Positions 50,206 to 63,299 are shown, counted from the stretch's first letter. The stretch: DNA of 64,000 nt from Lasioglossum baleicum (GCF_051020765.1 NC_134934.1:2418001-2482000); one strand, 5' to 3'. Program-made: numbers and translations. Notes: generated from the letters alone by a model not told the origin.

Positions 50206-51022
50206 CGAAAGTCACGAAGTTTCGTTACACGAGGGACGGATGAGGGTTAAGATATATTTTTCGTGCTACTTCCTGCAGGCACATTTATCTTGTTCCGTGT
50301 GTAATCGATGGTAGATAATTAATGGAGATACCAATTCAGTGCAGGTTTTTGCTATTACAGTGCACCATGCGACGACCGATATCAGAGCACGGGTCGAATC
50401 GCCAGCCCCGAAATTAGACGAAAGTAGCTTACACGCGGTAGCTTCGGCTGCTGTTTCGGGACTAAAACGCTCGAGTAAACTTGGCCGAGCGAAGGCTACG
50501 CTGGATTCGGATTACGCTCGGAGAACCTACTTAGACGAGGAATATATCAAACTTGCCAAGAACTTAAGCGGGTATTCTAGTCGAGTACGCGATGTTTTCT
50601 ACGAAGTTTCCGATTTTTTTACCCCAGCAAGCTACAAGACTACCTTTCGCCAACGGAATTTCGTGATTTTTATTTATGCTTCGGGAGAGCTCGGGAATTT
50701 TCAGACCCAGAGAAAAAGGAGAAAATCAGCTTTCTGAGTAGAATCCGCATTTATGAACTGATATTTTAATATATTTTATGAATATACACGCGCGAACATG
50801 GAAGTTTGGACACTTTTAACAAGTTAAAATAATCATTCTCATGACTTGAATGCATACATTATCTTTATATCGTCATCCTTCGTTTACCAAATAATAAGTC
50901 ACTAATATTTTAATGTCAACCGATAAATAGGAAAATTAAGCCTTTCACACTACACTATACATACATATACATATGTAATCCACTGCTATAAAGTGTATCA
51001 GCCCATCGTGGTCCCTAATAAC

Positions 51023-51224
51023 TAGACTACGGATCTTTATACATTTATGAAGAAATAGCTTCAGTGAAATATGAAACAGTAAGAGATTTAAAAAATTCAA
51101 GAATGTTGTAATGTTGCTTTTAATGTAACACAGTCGTTAAAGGATGAAATCAATTTTTTTTGTTATTCCTGCTTCCCACAATCAATGCAAAACATTTTTA
51201 TTTTGCATAAAGATCTCCAGTCTA
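51023..51224 (-). mobile_element. TAGACTGCGG-family MITE, subtype b
   Basis: Left TAGACTACGGATCTTTATAC, right GCATAAAGATCTCCAGTCTA. The interior is the reverse complement of the 23447-23599 copy. Its terminal TA is also the first TA of the fold-back element at 51222, so the two elements sit directly side by side. Confidence 0.8.
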
Positions 51225-51684
51225 TACAGGGTGGCCCGTTTAAATAAGGCCACCTAAATATCTCTTCAGGTTATTGTGATGAAAAAATATCTGGCAAGAA
51301 TATTTTCTTTCGGAGTTATCAAGGTCATCGATGTTTTTTCGTGTACCTGATCGAAAAATACATTCTGGTATGTATAATACCATGACCTTGAAATGACCTT
51401 GATCTTCGAAAATTAAAGTTGTACCTTCAGATTAAGATCAATGTCATGTTATTATACATATCAGAATGTATTTTTCGATCAGTTACACGATGCAATAAAA
51501 AAAATGTAGTTATGTATCAAGAAACATCCTTGATAGCTTCGAAAAAAATGACCTTCGGAAAAAAATATTCTTGCCAGATATTTGGTCCATTGACACCATG
51601 CACATTACGTAACAAATATTTTTTGCATCGCAATAACCTGAAGAGATATGTAGGTGGCCTTACTTAAACGGACCACCCTGTATA
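51222..51684. mobile_element. fold-back MITE, TATACAGGGTGG termini
   Basis: About 463 bp, palindromic over most of its length. The ends read TATACAGGGTGG and CCACCCTGTATA. The outer inverted repeat is about 58 bp with only a few mismatches, covering the GTTTAA..AAGGCCACCTA and CTCTTCAGGTTATTG blocks. Further inverted blocks (CAAGAATATT, GACCTT-rich) run toward the centre at about 51440. A TA target duplication is likely. There is no coding capacity. Confidence 0.8.
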
Positions 51685-52385
51685 GTCAATAACCTAGCTG
51701 TTGATGCAATCATAATAAATAAATAGAAAATAAAGGAAATCTACCTCTGGCCACCGAGCTCGTCCCAAATACGCGTCGCTCACAAAGCAGCTCAGAATTC
51801 TAAGGGGTTGTACCTTGAGACGAGGAGGCTGTTAGGGAAAGACACTCGCCGATCCTTGATCGCGAACGGTCGCCGCTCGCAAAGAGCGAGAGACACACAT
51901 ACGGTTGAGTGCCCGGTTAGACGCACAAGAGTGCATCCGAGTGCAGTCGCCTGCAGTGACCCCGGCGCGGCGGCGTGATCGTCTCGCAACTCTGTTGCGT
52001 CTGAAACCATGCGAAAAGATGCAGACGACGAGTTCTTGCGCAATACTCTCTGTACTGCTCTCGATCCGATGCGCGATCGTTGCGTCACACCGATCGGAAT
52101 TACCCCGAGGAGATGCAGGGTGCAACAAAATCAGATGCAACCGATTCGATGCGCTTTCGATAGAATAAGCCGACCGGTGGAGCGCGAGAATCATTAGCGG
52201 CTTCGTTTCCGTTTAAAATCTGATTAAACGCGCGGGGAGCGTTGAGACGCGAGGAATTAGGTTGTGTCGGGAAAACCGACCTTGCGTTAATCGTTTGTTG
52301 TTTATCGGCGGCCGCTTGTTTGCTGTTTGTTCACTTAACGCGATCCAATGACCCGGCTGAATATTTATCTGGAATTTATAATCAC

Positions 52386-52578
52386 CAGACTGCGGAAGTT
52401 TATGGAATTTGCAAGTTTTAATAAGGGGGAATCAAATGAAATATTATTTTCTGTGGTAAAAGCTTTTGTAGATTTGAGATATAATATATCAAAATTTGAC
52501 TAAATTCTGTCAAAGGATATATTCTGGCATTTTTTCAAAATTTTTAGAAGCCATAAACGCATACAGATCCGCAGTCTA
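52386..52578 (+). mobile_element. TAGACTGCGG-family MITE, subtype c
   Basis: Left CAGACTGCGGAAGTTTATGG, right ACAGATCCGCAGTCTA. The interior resembles the copy at 34256-34457, including the CCATAAACGCATA block near the right end. Confidence 0.75.
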
Positions 52579-53082
52579 ATAATCAGCGTTCTGCATCGAG
52601 GTGAGCGGATATGACAACGACCAATCTCTCCTCCAATTTTCTCATACTATAAATGCACAAAAGCAGTCTGGTCGTAATATTTTAAACAGCGTTTTTATAG
52701 CGGCTTGAAGTGACCGAATGAGATTCAGAGAATTAACAGGATGTGTTAACACTTTACCTTACCGGAAGCCAATTAGCAGGCGTGGTAATGAGCTGCGTGT
52801 AACGGAAGCGGAATAATTCTCTTTGAAATAATCATTTTAGAAAAAGCAGTTACATTGTCTGGCGAACATTCCTCGGCTTACGAATAAAACTGGTGTCGCT
52901 TTAAAACAATTTATAGAGGAGTTCTCGAAAGTTGATCGTCAGTTTGAAAGTCTATGAAAATTTGAAATAATTATTGAAAATTCTCATTGTGCCTGTTAGT
53001 CGAAAATGAAACCTTTATTTCACGGAATAATCTGTATGGTCTTTTAATGCTCCTTACACATTAGATTTTTCGTTTGCGTAAG

Positions 53083-53145
53083 TAGACAGCGGATCTTTAT
53101 GCAAAATAAACATTTTTTATTTGAACTACAACAAATTGGAATGAA
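53083..53145 (+). mobile_element. TAGACTGCGG-family MITE left-end fragment
   Basis: TAGACAGCGGATCTTTATGC followed by the ACTACAACAAATTGGAATG block (family TGCAACAAACTGGAGTG). The right half is absent; a purine-rich AAGAGGAAGAAGG stretch follows instead. Confidence 0.55.
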
Positions 53146-53569
53146 ATAAGAAAGAGGAAGAAGGAAAGAGAAAGTGTCGCAAGTCGATCGTCGCGAAGTA
53201 CGGTATCGGTCTGGGAACTCTGACGAGTCGCGAAATGTATGAAACGCCGGGCAGGGGAGCGTGACACGTCCATTATTAATCGCGGAAGCGAAAGTCATTA
53301 GCCAGGTGGACGCGGCCCGATGACGATGAAAGGTTTTCTGCCGGTGAAACGATGAGCCGCGAGCCGTGCGGAACGCGATTAAAGCCGTTTCGCGCCGTAG
53401 GCGCCGTTCACGGATTCATTGCCGGATCAATTTTAATCACTTCCGGCCGACATCTATACCGCGGGCCGGTTACACAATCTAATGCGTTCCCTATTAATTT
53501 CAGAGTAGCCATTAGCAGCGCCCCTTCACCTCTTCCTATATCTCCCCCTCCTCCTACTATCACTCTCCA

Positions 53570-53577
53570 TCTCTCTG

Positions 53578-53639
<62 letters not shown>

Positions 53640-53640
53640 T
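53570..53640 (+). repeat. (CT)n microsatellite
   Basis: About 70 bases, two CTGT steps at the left then about 25 CT units. Confidence 0.93.
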
Positions 53641-53995
53641 ATCTTTGTTCAGCCGTTTGGACCGGTAGGCCGTGGCCGATTCAACGATCCATCACTATAT
53701 CCCGGCGCAATATTGTCAGAATTCAATAAAGCAAACGAGCTGTTGATTCAATGCTCGCGGTCCGCTGTACACGGGAACGCGATTGGATCCACTCGATCAG
53801 GATGATCAGACTTCCGAAACGTCAGACGCGACTCCGATGGACCTGACAAGTCGGGATGATTAATTGAAAAACAAAGGACAGCTAATTGGCAGCTGGCGCT
53901 GACCGGTCTACCGAAAAATATTCCCCAGAATTCAAAGCGCAGAGAAAACGGCGACCTTTAAGGCACGAGGTGCTATCTCTTTTTTATAACAGATA

Positions 53996-54028
53996 TGTGC
54001 CCATAATTATGAAACAGGTCTAAATCAT
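53996..54028 (+). repeat. dispersed repeat, copy 2
   Basis: GTGCCCATAATTATGAAACA then GGTCTAAAT; matches 8850-8886 with a two-base change in the middle. Confidence 0.5.
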
Positions 54029-57000
54029 ATATTTCTTGTTTCGAGAAATTTAGTTTTGGTACTCGAGAATATCACTGCAGTCATTCTATTGCAGTATCGA
54101 TGTATCTTACGACGTATTTGTCATAATTATCTTTAATATACATATAAAATTAAGAAATTTCGCGATTTTGGTGTCTTGGATCGTACGTGACGATGCAGAC
54201 CGACTTGAGAATGACTCGCGGTGTACGCTAATGATGCAAACGGGTTAACAGTACGTGGTCGAGGTTGCGACGGGCCGGAACGCAGGCCGCAAGCGGGCTG
54301 TCTACGCGGAAATGAGCGTACGCAGGCGGAGAGGGTTGCACGGGTGAAAGGAGAACGCAGAGTTTGTGGCGGGCGGGTGGACCGATAGACCGAAAACCGA
54401 GTGGAAAAACTGGGACGTGTGGGAACAGCGAGGGGGAAGAATGGTGGGCGGCTCGTTTCCGGAAAAACTGGCAGACGAAACAGGGACGACGGAGTCCGTG
54501 CTGTCCTTAAGCGTACAATCGCGTGCCATCCCTCTCCTTGTTCGCTTCCACGCCGGAGAGTGCTCTCTCTCTCTCGCTTATTCATCGGCGAAATGTCGTT
54601 TCTCATCGCGCCCGTTACATCGTTGAATGAATTCGCAAAAGAATTCGTGCGGCACGGCAGCCGGCCCCATTGTTCCCCGTCCCCTTTGAAACCCGGTCCG
54701 CGGCACGATTTTCCTTCCGTTTCTTATTCTATCCGCTATCGTTCTCGCTCTCCTCCCTTTGTCTTTGACCGTGTTTCCTACGGAGCGAACGCTGCGCCTC
54801 TCTTCTTCCTCTTCTTTCTTTCTTTCTTTCACTTGCTCTTTCTCTTTTCGATACTTATCCTCTCTCTCTTTCTCTAGTTCTAGAGCGATACAGTCTCGCC
54901 GAGAGTTCTATCGATTTGTTTTACCCGAGCCTCGGGCCAATCTTTGAATAATACCGTCGCGGAACCGTGGCCTAATATTAATTACCATTGTGCATTGTTG
55001 CGGTTCAATGATGTTGCTTCGAGCATCGATACCCCCGGCACTCTCGCTCAAACGTCCGGAAATGAACAGAAAGTAGGGCCTTCGGGTGTCTATCCAGCAT
55101 GCAAATGAAGTCTGTGAATGGTGTCGAATGGAGGAGCGATCCTTGACTTGTACTACTGCTCCTGCTGGTTTCAGAGTAATTGACGGCTTGTTTGGCGCGA
55201 TTCGATGTTGGTATTTGTTTAAACGAAATGGGATTACTGAATGTTCGTGTGCCAGCAAGTGTGAATGTTTAGAGTGACTGTGGACGCGACAACGCACAGC
55301 GAGGTATTTGCTCCGAGAAGGCGGTGAAAGATCAATTTTTAATCTCTTCACTGTTGAATTTAGTTTTAAAAATCCCCCACAGAGTGCGGAATTAAAATGA
55401 AACAATGACGAGTATACACATCGAACGCAGGGCAAATGGTCCTATTGTAAATTTTACGAAACACGAGGAAGGATTACATCTTTATATTTGATAAAAATTT
55501 AATAACTCATTCTTGAAAAAGGTTATTGTCATTGGACTGCAATAGAGATTTGGATTGACGTGTCTACACGTCGAACTCAGTTAACTGGTTAAATATTGTA
55601 TTGCTAGTTCTTTCGCTGGATCGAAGAGCATCGGGCGTTTCTGCGAGTCGACGGAGGTTCCGCGTGCGCGATAAACAGTGTAGGCATTTATCGTCTGGCA
55701 ACTGGCACTAGAACACGGCAAGTTGGCCAGGACGCACGAAATTTCGCACCACGTCCCCCGAAACTGACGCAGACACGGTGCACGCTCGCGTTCCTCGGAA
55801 TGGGGCTGAATCGCGCGCGCGGTTTCCGCGCCTGCATCGCATTACGCTGCGAATTGGCCGACGAGCACGATTGAAATTCGACGGAGTACCACTTCACGGA
55901 ACGAGCTCGCGATTAAGTAACAATTCCAGGCTGTTGCTCGGATCTGCGCGCTTTCGCGCGCGCTCTCTCTCTCTCTCTCTAGTTAGAGTTACATATATTC
56001 CGTTCTCTCTTTCTCTCGGTTGCACTCTCTAGTTGCGACTCTGCATCGCAGCAACCGTGTTACCGCTACTCCCATAGAGAGAGAGGATAAAAGAGCGGGT
56101 ACTGGATGACTCTTTTATCGCGTTATACGTTTAACTGGCCCGCATTGTAGCCGTGTAACATTTGCGGCGAGAGTATGGTTCTTAACCAGTGTGTAAGTGG
56201 ATCAAACACTTATTGTTAATTAAAGCTATACCTGGCGACTGGACACCAACCGCTGACCATTGAGCCTTTTAGCCTGCAGTTATGTCTGTTTCGTCTGTCC
56301 TTTGTTAGTCGACGGAAAAATAGTTGGGCGAATTGAATCGAGAATCGTTGGGAAGAAAGCCGATTTACTAGATTCACGTGAATTTACAAGAGATATTAAT
56401 ACCGTTTTTCTAAAAGGGATTACATTGTTACTGGCTATTGTGTTACTTTAATTACTACGATCTGGTAAAGTCTGTTTGAAGGTAAAGACTGCTGAGAGAA
56501 GGTTCATTATTCTCTTTCTTTTTTTCTCTCTTTCTCTCTCCCTCTCTCAAAGGTTCATTATTACACTGCTGTCGGGCAAGTGATTTTAGATTTCTTATCT
56601 TAGAATTCTTGAAGTTACGGGAATACTTCTATAGAAAATTATTGAATAAATTTCTTTATGCATGCACATATTGTAATTAAAATTGAGTGACGTCTAAATA
56701 AATTGTTGGCAAGCAGTGAATACTTAATTAATAATTTCTCAATTAAGACTATAGCACTAAAGGCAAGATTTCTATTGATTGATAAAAAAACGATTTTAGT
56801 GCTTGATTAGATCAGTGTTAAAATTCTGATTCAAAGAGGACAAGTAGAATAATCAATCCGTGGACAGACACAGAAATTTATTCATAGAATGCTGCCGCAT
56901 TTATTTCCCCAATTTGGGTGGAAAATTTCCAATTCTAAAATTGAAAAAATCCATCATGGAAATTAGAATAGGGAACATGTACAAATGGTAATGTCGTAAT

Positions 57001-58760
57001 AATTTTCCAATTGGTTTATCGTAACCATCTTTCAGCCAGATGATGAATCCCTCTTTTAATTAAAAGAACTCGTAACCTGACTGAATGATGATTACGCAAA
57101 AACAAATTTCTCATAATCCTTTATATTACAGATTGATTTAATCGCTTCTAATGGACCGTATTAATAAATGCATGCAATTCAGATGAAATTTTATTAATTA
57201 TTCCTTCGAAAATAAGCAAAGAAACATTTCGTGTCACTGTATAATCATTCTGCAGACTATTTCCCAACATACAATTTTATATCTTTGGTGTGTATAAATA
57301 TTATACATAAAAAGATCGAAGAACTTTCAAACACACACTGTTCGAAATTCAGAAGGCATAGATACCAAGTAGAAACCATGTTAGGAGAGAACGAACATGT
57401 GTACTTTTGAGCGACAACGTTCCTCTAGAATTGCATATGAAGTGTTACACCGAGGAAAGTAGAAAAGAATGAAAAATTGTCCGACTGCTGAGAGAGAATG
57501 GCACGAGTAAAACCTGAGCGAGGTGGCCGAAAGTCGGAGGTCACTGTGTAAAGTACGGAGATAGAGTTCGCGTGGTATACTGAATGTTCCTCAACTGTGT
57601 TAAGTACACCAAGTTCTCCACGGTAGTTACCGTAACAATTTAAAAAATGACCTCTTCATTCTAGCCGATGTGTTAATTCAGACTCGGCTCGCTGTTTAAT
57701 CCAGACGCTCGCGAAATTAATAATTGCACCGACCAAAGCGAAGCCAAACATATCTCGACTCAAAACTGGCCCCGCAAAAATAGATATCCACACAGACATA
57801 AGCACATTTGCACAATTCCACTATTAATCAGTTCTAAAAATTAATACCACGAATACCGAATGGGGATCATAACGCTAAATCTACCGACCACACTTTGTAT
57901 TTCTGACTTAACAGTATTATAGCCGTATCAAGACGAATTCAACGAACCAGTATACCATGACCTTCGAACAAACTTGAAGTGCCATTTAAGAAAAATAAAG
58001 TTGGCCTTGCCAATAGTAAAAAAATTTTTCGAACATTTTTTATTGCTGTGTATAGCCAATCGAAAACTAATCAACTATTGTTGAAAATATGTTTTGTCAG
58101 ATTATCGCAAATACTTAAAAAAGAATCGTGAAAAGTGTTGCGTGGGACACCCTGTATGCTATAATAAAAATCGCGTAAAATATAAATAAATTTGATCTTG
58201 TTATTTTCATAATACAATACACACATCAGTCACTTCTGATGGTCGGTAGGTTTAGCGTTAAGTGCGCATTTTGATTTCGCAAAATCCAAGTTCCACGACA
58301 AGCACAGCGAGCGTCATCGATGACGTAAGCGGTGGCCCGTCGATTATTACACACGGGACTGACGGTTGTTCAAGTTTGACGGAAGTTTGTATCGCCAGGC
58401 TGTGCGAGAGACGGTTGTCGGTGGGCTTAGGGTCGCGAAGGGCTCGTGGAAACGAAGGGTCGCGTTGGGATGCGTGGTTCTCTCTCGTGGTGCGAGACGT
58501 ACGGAGTTTCTGTGGCACGTTACCGTGAACGGCCTTGCGACGTGAGAGAGAGAGAAGAGACAAGCTCGCCCCTAACCTCGGCGGCTGCACGTTGTCGTCA
58601 CAGAGCACACTCTCTCGTTGTACCTGGTCGCATAACATTATTCCTCTGTTACGGAGAGAGGTTGGTGGTCCGGGGCGAGGGTCGACCGCTAACCAACCCT
58701 GTGTTTAATTTATCTAAGTATGCGAAGTTCGGCCGCGGTATCGAGAATATTTCGGAGCTG

Positions 58761-58761
58761 C

Positions 58762-58822
<61 letters not shown>
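58761..58822 (+). repeat. (AG)n microsatellite
   Basis: About 27 uninterrupted GA units after GAGAGAGAAGA; a second weaker GA tract lies at about 58924-58947. Confidence 0.95.
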
Positions 58823-58824
<2 letters not shown>

Positions 58825-60557
58825 CAGGGGACCAAACAGGAGCAAACGGTAGCAAACCTGGTGAGCAGAGTTTATGGAGGGCCATTCGCGGCGACGACTG
58901 CCGGGGATACGAGGAGAACATCGAGAGAGAGGAAGAGAGAGAGAGACTCATCGTTCCGCGAGACCGTTTACGAATACGGAACTCCAATTTCCGGTAACAT
59001 GCTTTTCCACGTCGCGTACCATTGATTTATCGTCCGCCGGTTGTCCCCCATCCGTTTTCCATAATCCTCTCTTCGCAGAGGACCGGCACGGACGATATCG
59101 CCGACCGGCCAACAGGGATCCGGCATCCGTTCCGTTTCGTTTCAATGCCGTGGCTACCGGGCTCTCTGAGATCTTACTTAACCGTTTGAACACTCCGCAG
59201 CTATATACATAATCTGAAAATTCATGGCACCGTACGAGAGAGGGAGAGAGAGATATAACCAACAGAGAGCGGAACGCCACGACCCCGTGACCGTTGATTG
59301 AATCGCTAGTTTACCGGTGTAAACTGTTGCAGAGGGATCGCACGGCAACTCAGCTCACGCGAGTTTCGACGCGCAGGAGACGGCTCAGACAACGGGCTAA
59401 TTATTGCGAGGCTCGAGTTCCACAGCTTGATTGAGCGGTCGATATTCCACATAATTGAGTACGGTTTTGTGTATGTTCTTGCCGCGTTGGAAGACTACTT
59501 TGGATTTTATAAATTATGAGAAATTCTGAAATCGCATATTAGATTAATTCTATACTATGCATGTCTATGATAATAGCGATGCTACCACAAAAGTTCGTGT
59601 AAAAGATTTATGAGACATTGTAATCGCAATTCACGTGTCCTTTTTTTAAATATAACTGAACACGAGAATAGAGATTGCATAAATAAGATATGTGAAAATA
59701 TTTATTTATTATGACTTCTGACTTCATATGCGAGTGACAGAATTGTATGCAATTCATTCTATTCAGAATTGTTCTGAAATCAATATTTATGCCTGCAAAT
59801 AATATCAGCGATAGACTAAAAAGAAATATGTAGATACCTTGTAGCCAACCTTCACAACGAAATTAAAAATTTCTCCATCTCGAGAGACTTTCAAATCGAT
59901 TAGTTCAATTTTCCCGTTTTTTTTTTTAAATACCAGATAGAGACGATATTTTTTACCGAAAAGAAAGAAAGCTCGCTCCTCGAAGACAGTGGCGAAGGAA
60001 CATTGGGATCTGTTTCCGAACAAACGGGCCCGGCCGTCGTGCGTCGTGTGCATCGTATGCATCGTGTGCAACGAGTCTGGCAAGTAGTATAGTCGACGTA
60101 TACTCAGACAGAGTGCACCGTTCCACTCCACCGAGGCCGGTGGTTGTTTATCCAGGTTGTCGTCGTGAGACGTCGTCGCGGAATCGCGAGACAGTCACGG
60201 AGTTTCCACCGGGGTGCGTCTTCTTCTCCCCGAGACAATGCAAGCGCAACCACCCCCTCAGAGAGTTTATTCGTTACCGAGGCTCGCAGAATGTTTTACG
60301 CGAGCGCTCGTCGGTTATCGCGGTGTCCCGGACCCGTCCGCGAATATTCTTCTACCACGCGCGATTTCTTCCCTTGACGCTTGTGCGAGAACTTCCTGCT
60401 GTGAATCATCTCCCCTCTTAGTTCCACCCTTATTTCTCTCATCTTTGTCAAACTTGGAATCATGCTCGTTCTACACCTCATTAGAACGTTTTCGGAAATG
60501 GACTCGAGGAAGCAAACACGATTTCACGCATTTATAACTAAAATACGAATGACTACA

Positions 60558-60594
60558 TGAGCCCGTAATTATGAAAGTGGTCTAAGTGAAAATT
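60558..60594 (+). repeat. dispersed repeat, copy 3
   Basis: TGAGCCCGTAATTATGAAAG then TGGTCTAAGTGAAAATTG; matches 8850-8886 over about 33 bases. A MITE end follows 25 bases later. Confidence 0.5.
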
Positions 60595-60618
60595 GAAACA
60601 GAAATAAGTTTTGCAATT

Positions 60619-60642
60619 GCTGTAAAAGATCCGCAGTCTGAC
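60619..60642. mobile_element. TAGACTGCGG-family MITE end fragment
   Basis: TGTAAAAGATCCGCAGTCTG is a right-type end. A second degraded end (AATGCACAAACTTCAACAGTCTA) lies at about 60832-60855, so this may be two decayed copies. Other scattered fragments are at about 700-735, 16731-16752, 21555-21585 and 63950-63976. Confidence 0.4.
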
Positions 60643-61275
60643 AACAATACACAGTCTCCGTGGAACCACGATAGACCAGACACGATTGCTCGCAATCAGA
60701 CAGCAGAAGTTATGCAAATTTACTGTCCCGAAGCAACAGGAATTAAATAAAACTCTATTTTCTTCGCGAACAGTTCCAGCAAGTCCGCCACGAAACGGAA
60801 TAAAACAACTTGCCGCCGTCCGTTCGTAATAAATGCACAAACTTCAACAGTCTACTTACAATATCTCCCTATTACATCAAAGGACTGGAATCAGTTATCT
60901 CGGAGAAGTACACCGTTGTTCTCTCGACAATGTTCAAGACGCGGCCTGGTAATTACTGTTCACCCCTTGGTTTTTACCGCGCAATCATCGAACTGTAACA
61001 ATATTGCGTAAGCACGGGGAGAGGGTAGTTTGAACTGTACTGCGTGAAGGTGCAATAGTGTGCACTCGGAGTTAAGCTCTTTCGTTTATCAGGGCCCTTT
61101 AAGCAATCGTATTCTGGAAAGTTCGCGAGGCGGACGTCGTAAACCGGGTCGTAAGAAAATCGTAGCGGATCCGGGAACAATGTTGCTCTTTCTGAAAACC
61201 TTCAAAAAGACTCGCGTTGCTATAAAAAAGAGCGAAAAGGGGGTGAAAAGAAAGTAGGAGGAACGAGGAAAGAGC

Positions 61276-61300
61276 AAGAAGAAGAAGAAGAAGAAGAAAA
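61276..61300 (+). repeat. (GAA)n microsatellite
   Basis: About seven GAA units ending in an A run. Confidence 0.85.
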
Positions 61301-62126
61301 AACTGTTGGTAGGATCGTAAGTCAGGGGGCGGGAAGTTCGCGATGGCACGATCTCCGGTTCTCCGTAATCCGACGCGAACCGTACAGACTCGACCGGCTC
61401 GCTTTTAATTAATTCCGTAAGAATGGCGGGAGAGCAGCACTATATCCACGATACCATCCACCCCCGATTTACCCCCGTAGCACCCTCCGTCAAGAAACAA
61501 TGCTACGAAAGACAACACGGTGAGAGGGAGAGAGAGGGTTAGAGGGTATCGCTCTCGGGCGTTACCATCCGCGAGACTCAACGACGCAGCGAAGTAGGGC
61601 TTACCTTCCGCTCGTAATAGCTGCTATTTCGTCATTCCGTCGACCTAGCCCCCGCCCCTCCTAATTGTCCCTGTTTCGCGTCTCTTCACCTTCGAGAGCA
61701 TTAAACGGGAGAGTCGAGTGTTCCTTTGCTTTTCCTCTTCGCCTTACTTCCTTCCTTCCTTCCTCCACCTTCTCCTCTCACATTGAAGAGAGGTGAGCCT
61801 TGTCGTTATCCGGGCCGATCGGTGCTTAACCGGCGACATCGGCTGCTTCACTGATCATTCGCGACGACGCTCGTCGCTGCGACGCGAAAAACTTTGCGAG
61901 GCTACGTCGTTCCTCAAAGTAGAATATTTTCCGATCGCAGTTGACCTTCGACAAAAATCTTAAACGACCGTGAGCAGTAGGTCACTGAACGCGTTAAATT
62001 TGCTTGTATGTATACAAGAAATTACTAAAAATTTAACTATTCCTTTGTTCCAAAGAAAATCTGGGACCTTCGAGTAGTGTACACAGTTCCGCGAATGCAA
62101 AGGGTTAATATCACATAAAATAAAAA

Positions 62127-62724
62127 CATATAGTTGGGCAAAAATCAACTAATAATTAAAAATGACTAACAGTCTGTTTGATTGTTAGTCAAAACTTTAT
62201 AAAAGTCAGTTAAAACTTTTTGATTAGTTAGTCATAACTACATGGCACTAGTTAGTCACAACTCTAAGTAATCGTTAGTTACTGCTTATTAGTTATGATT
62301 AATCATTAGTTAGTTTAAATCTTTAGTCATCAGTCACTATTGTGCGATTAGCATACATTAAAAGGTATACTTAAACTATACTGGAATTAGCAGTGACTAA
62401 ACGTGTCATATTCTGTATTTTATATGTTTATAAACTAATAGGATATTTTTTGTTATCATTATGTCTTATTTTAACTTATAACCATTTTTAGTCATTAGTC
62501 ATAGTGAAATTCTGATTGCGTATTTAGTCATTAGTTATGCCATTATAGTCAGTATTCAAAAAGTATGAAAAGTTAGTCATTACGCTCAAATATAATACTT
62601 ATATAGTCACTACACATAGTCACGCTCAAGTATTTACTTAGTCATTAATTATTAGTCACTTCTATAGAGCTTATGAAGTTATTAGTCAATAATCATAATT
62701 GTGACTAGCGGTTGCCCAACTCTG
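62127..62724. mobile_element. non-autonomous hAT-type element filled with TAGTCA motifs
   Basis: The right end reads GTTGCCCAACTCTG, the reverse of CAGAGTTGGGCAAC, a common hAT terminus. The left end is a mutated copy (CATATAGTTGGGCA). The octamer AATAAAAA stands directly outside both ends (62119-62126 and 62725-62732), matching the 8-bp target duplication of hAT elements. The interior has no transposase frame. It consists largely of irregularly spaced TAGTCA / TTAGTCAT motifs in both orientations, more than a dozen in about 550 bases, which could serve as subterminal transposase-binding sites. Confidence 0.85.
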
Positions 62725-63299
62725 AATAAAAATCTATATGCAACTAAATATTTCCAAGAAGCGTACGAGGGTTTCTCGATTGAAATTTCAAGAGCGTGAT
62801 TCGCTATTAGGTTTTGGCCGCGATTATTCGAGGCGGAAAAGAAGAAGAAGAAGCCGAGTCGAGGAACAGAAGGAAACGGAACCGAGGGCCGATTTATGGG
62901 TCTGTAATCGCGGACGATAAACCAGGGATTAAGCAGCTGATGCGATAATGCCGGCATAGTTCGGCGGTTGCGGCACGGGCTGGAAAGCTTGCGGTTTGCC
63001 GCCACCGTCGGGCCACGGGCTCGTGTGACGGACAAAGGGCGACAATTACAACCCTGCCAGCCACGTCAGGGTTTCATATAGCCCCGAACTGCTGATGGTG
63101 GGTCAGCTATCCGTTTTGGTACACACGCGTGTACTCGAGCGGCTCGTAAATCCCGCAACGATGGACCGATCTCTGCGACGCCAACCAACGTTCTTCACTT
63201 TCGGCGAATCTGACCGACGCGCGACGATCGATCGTCGAAATCCTCGATGATCGACCGCAAACAACTTGTCGAGCCTGTTAAGAGATCACCCCTTCTTCT

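Noticed and set aside
50339..50737. 132-codon plus-strand open frame with acceptor-like start
   Set aside because: Reads plausibly in places (for example LAKNLSGYSSRVRDVFYEVS), but no family is recognised and there is no donor or splice partner; left as unproven.
58948..59280. Minus-strand frame with YSC-like Ig ending and a GTAAGA donor (SDYVYSCGVFKRL)
   Set aside because: Considered as the missing vn Ig exon, but it lacks the D-x-G-x-Y-x-C pattern, the Ig tryptophan and the flanking hydrophobic strands.
61560..61700. GGAAG|GTAAGC donor on the minus strand near 61603
   Set aside because: All upstream frames contain stops within a short distance; could only be a non-coding 5' exon, for which there is no evidence.
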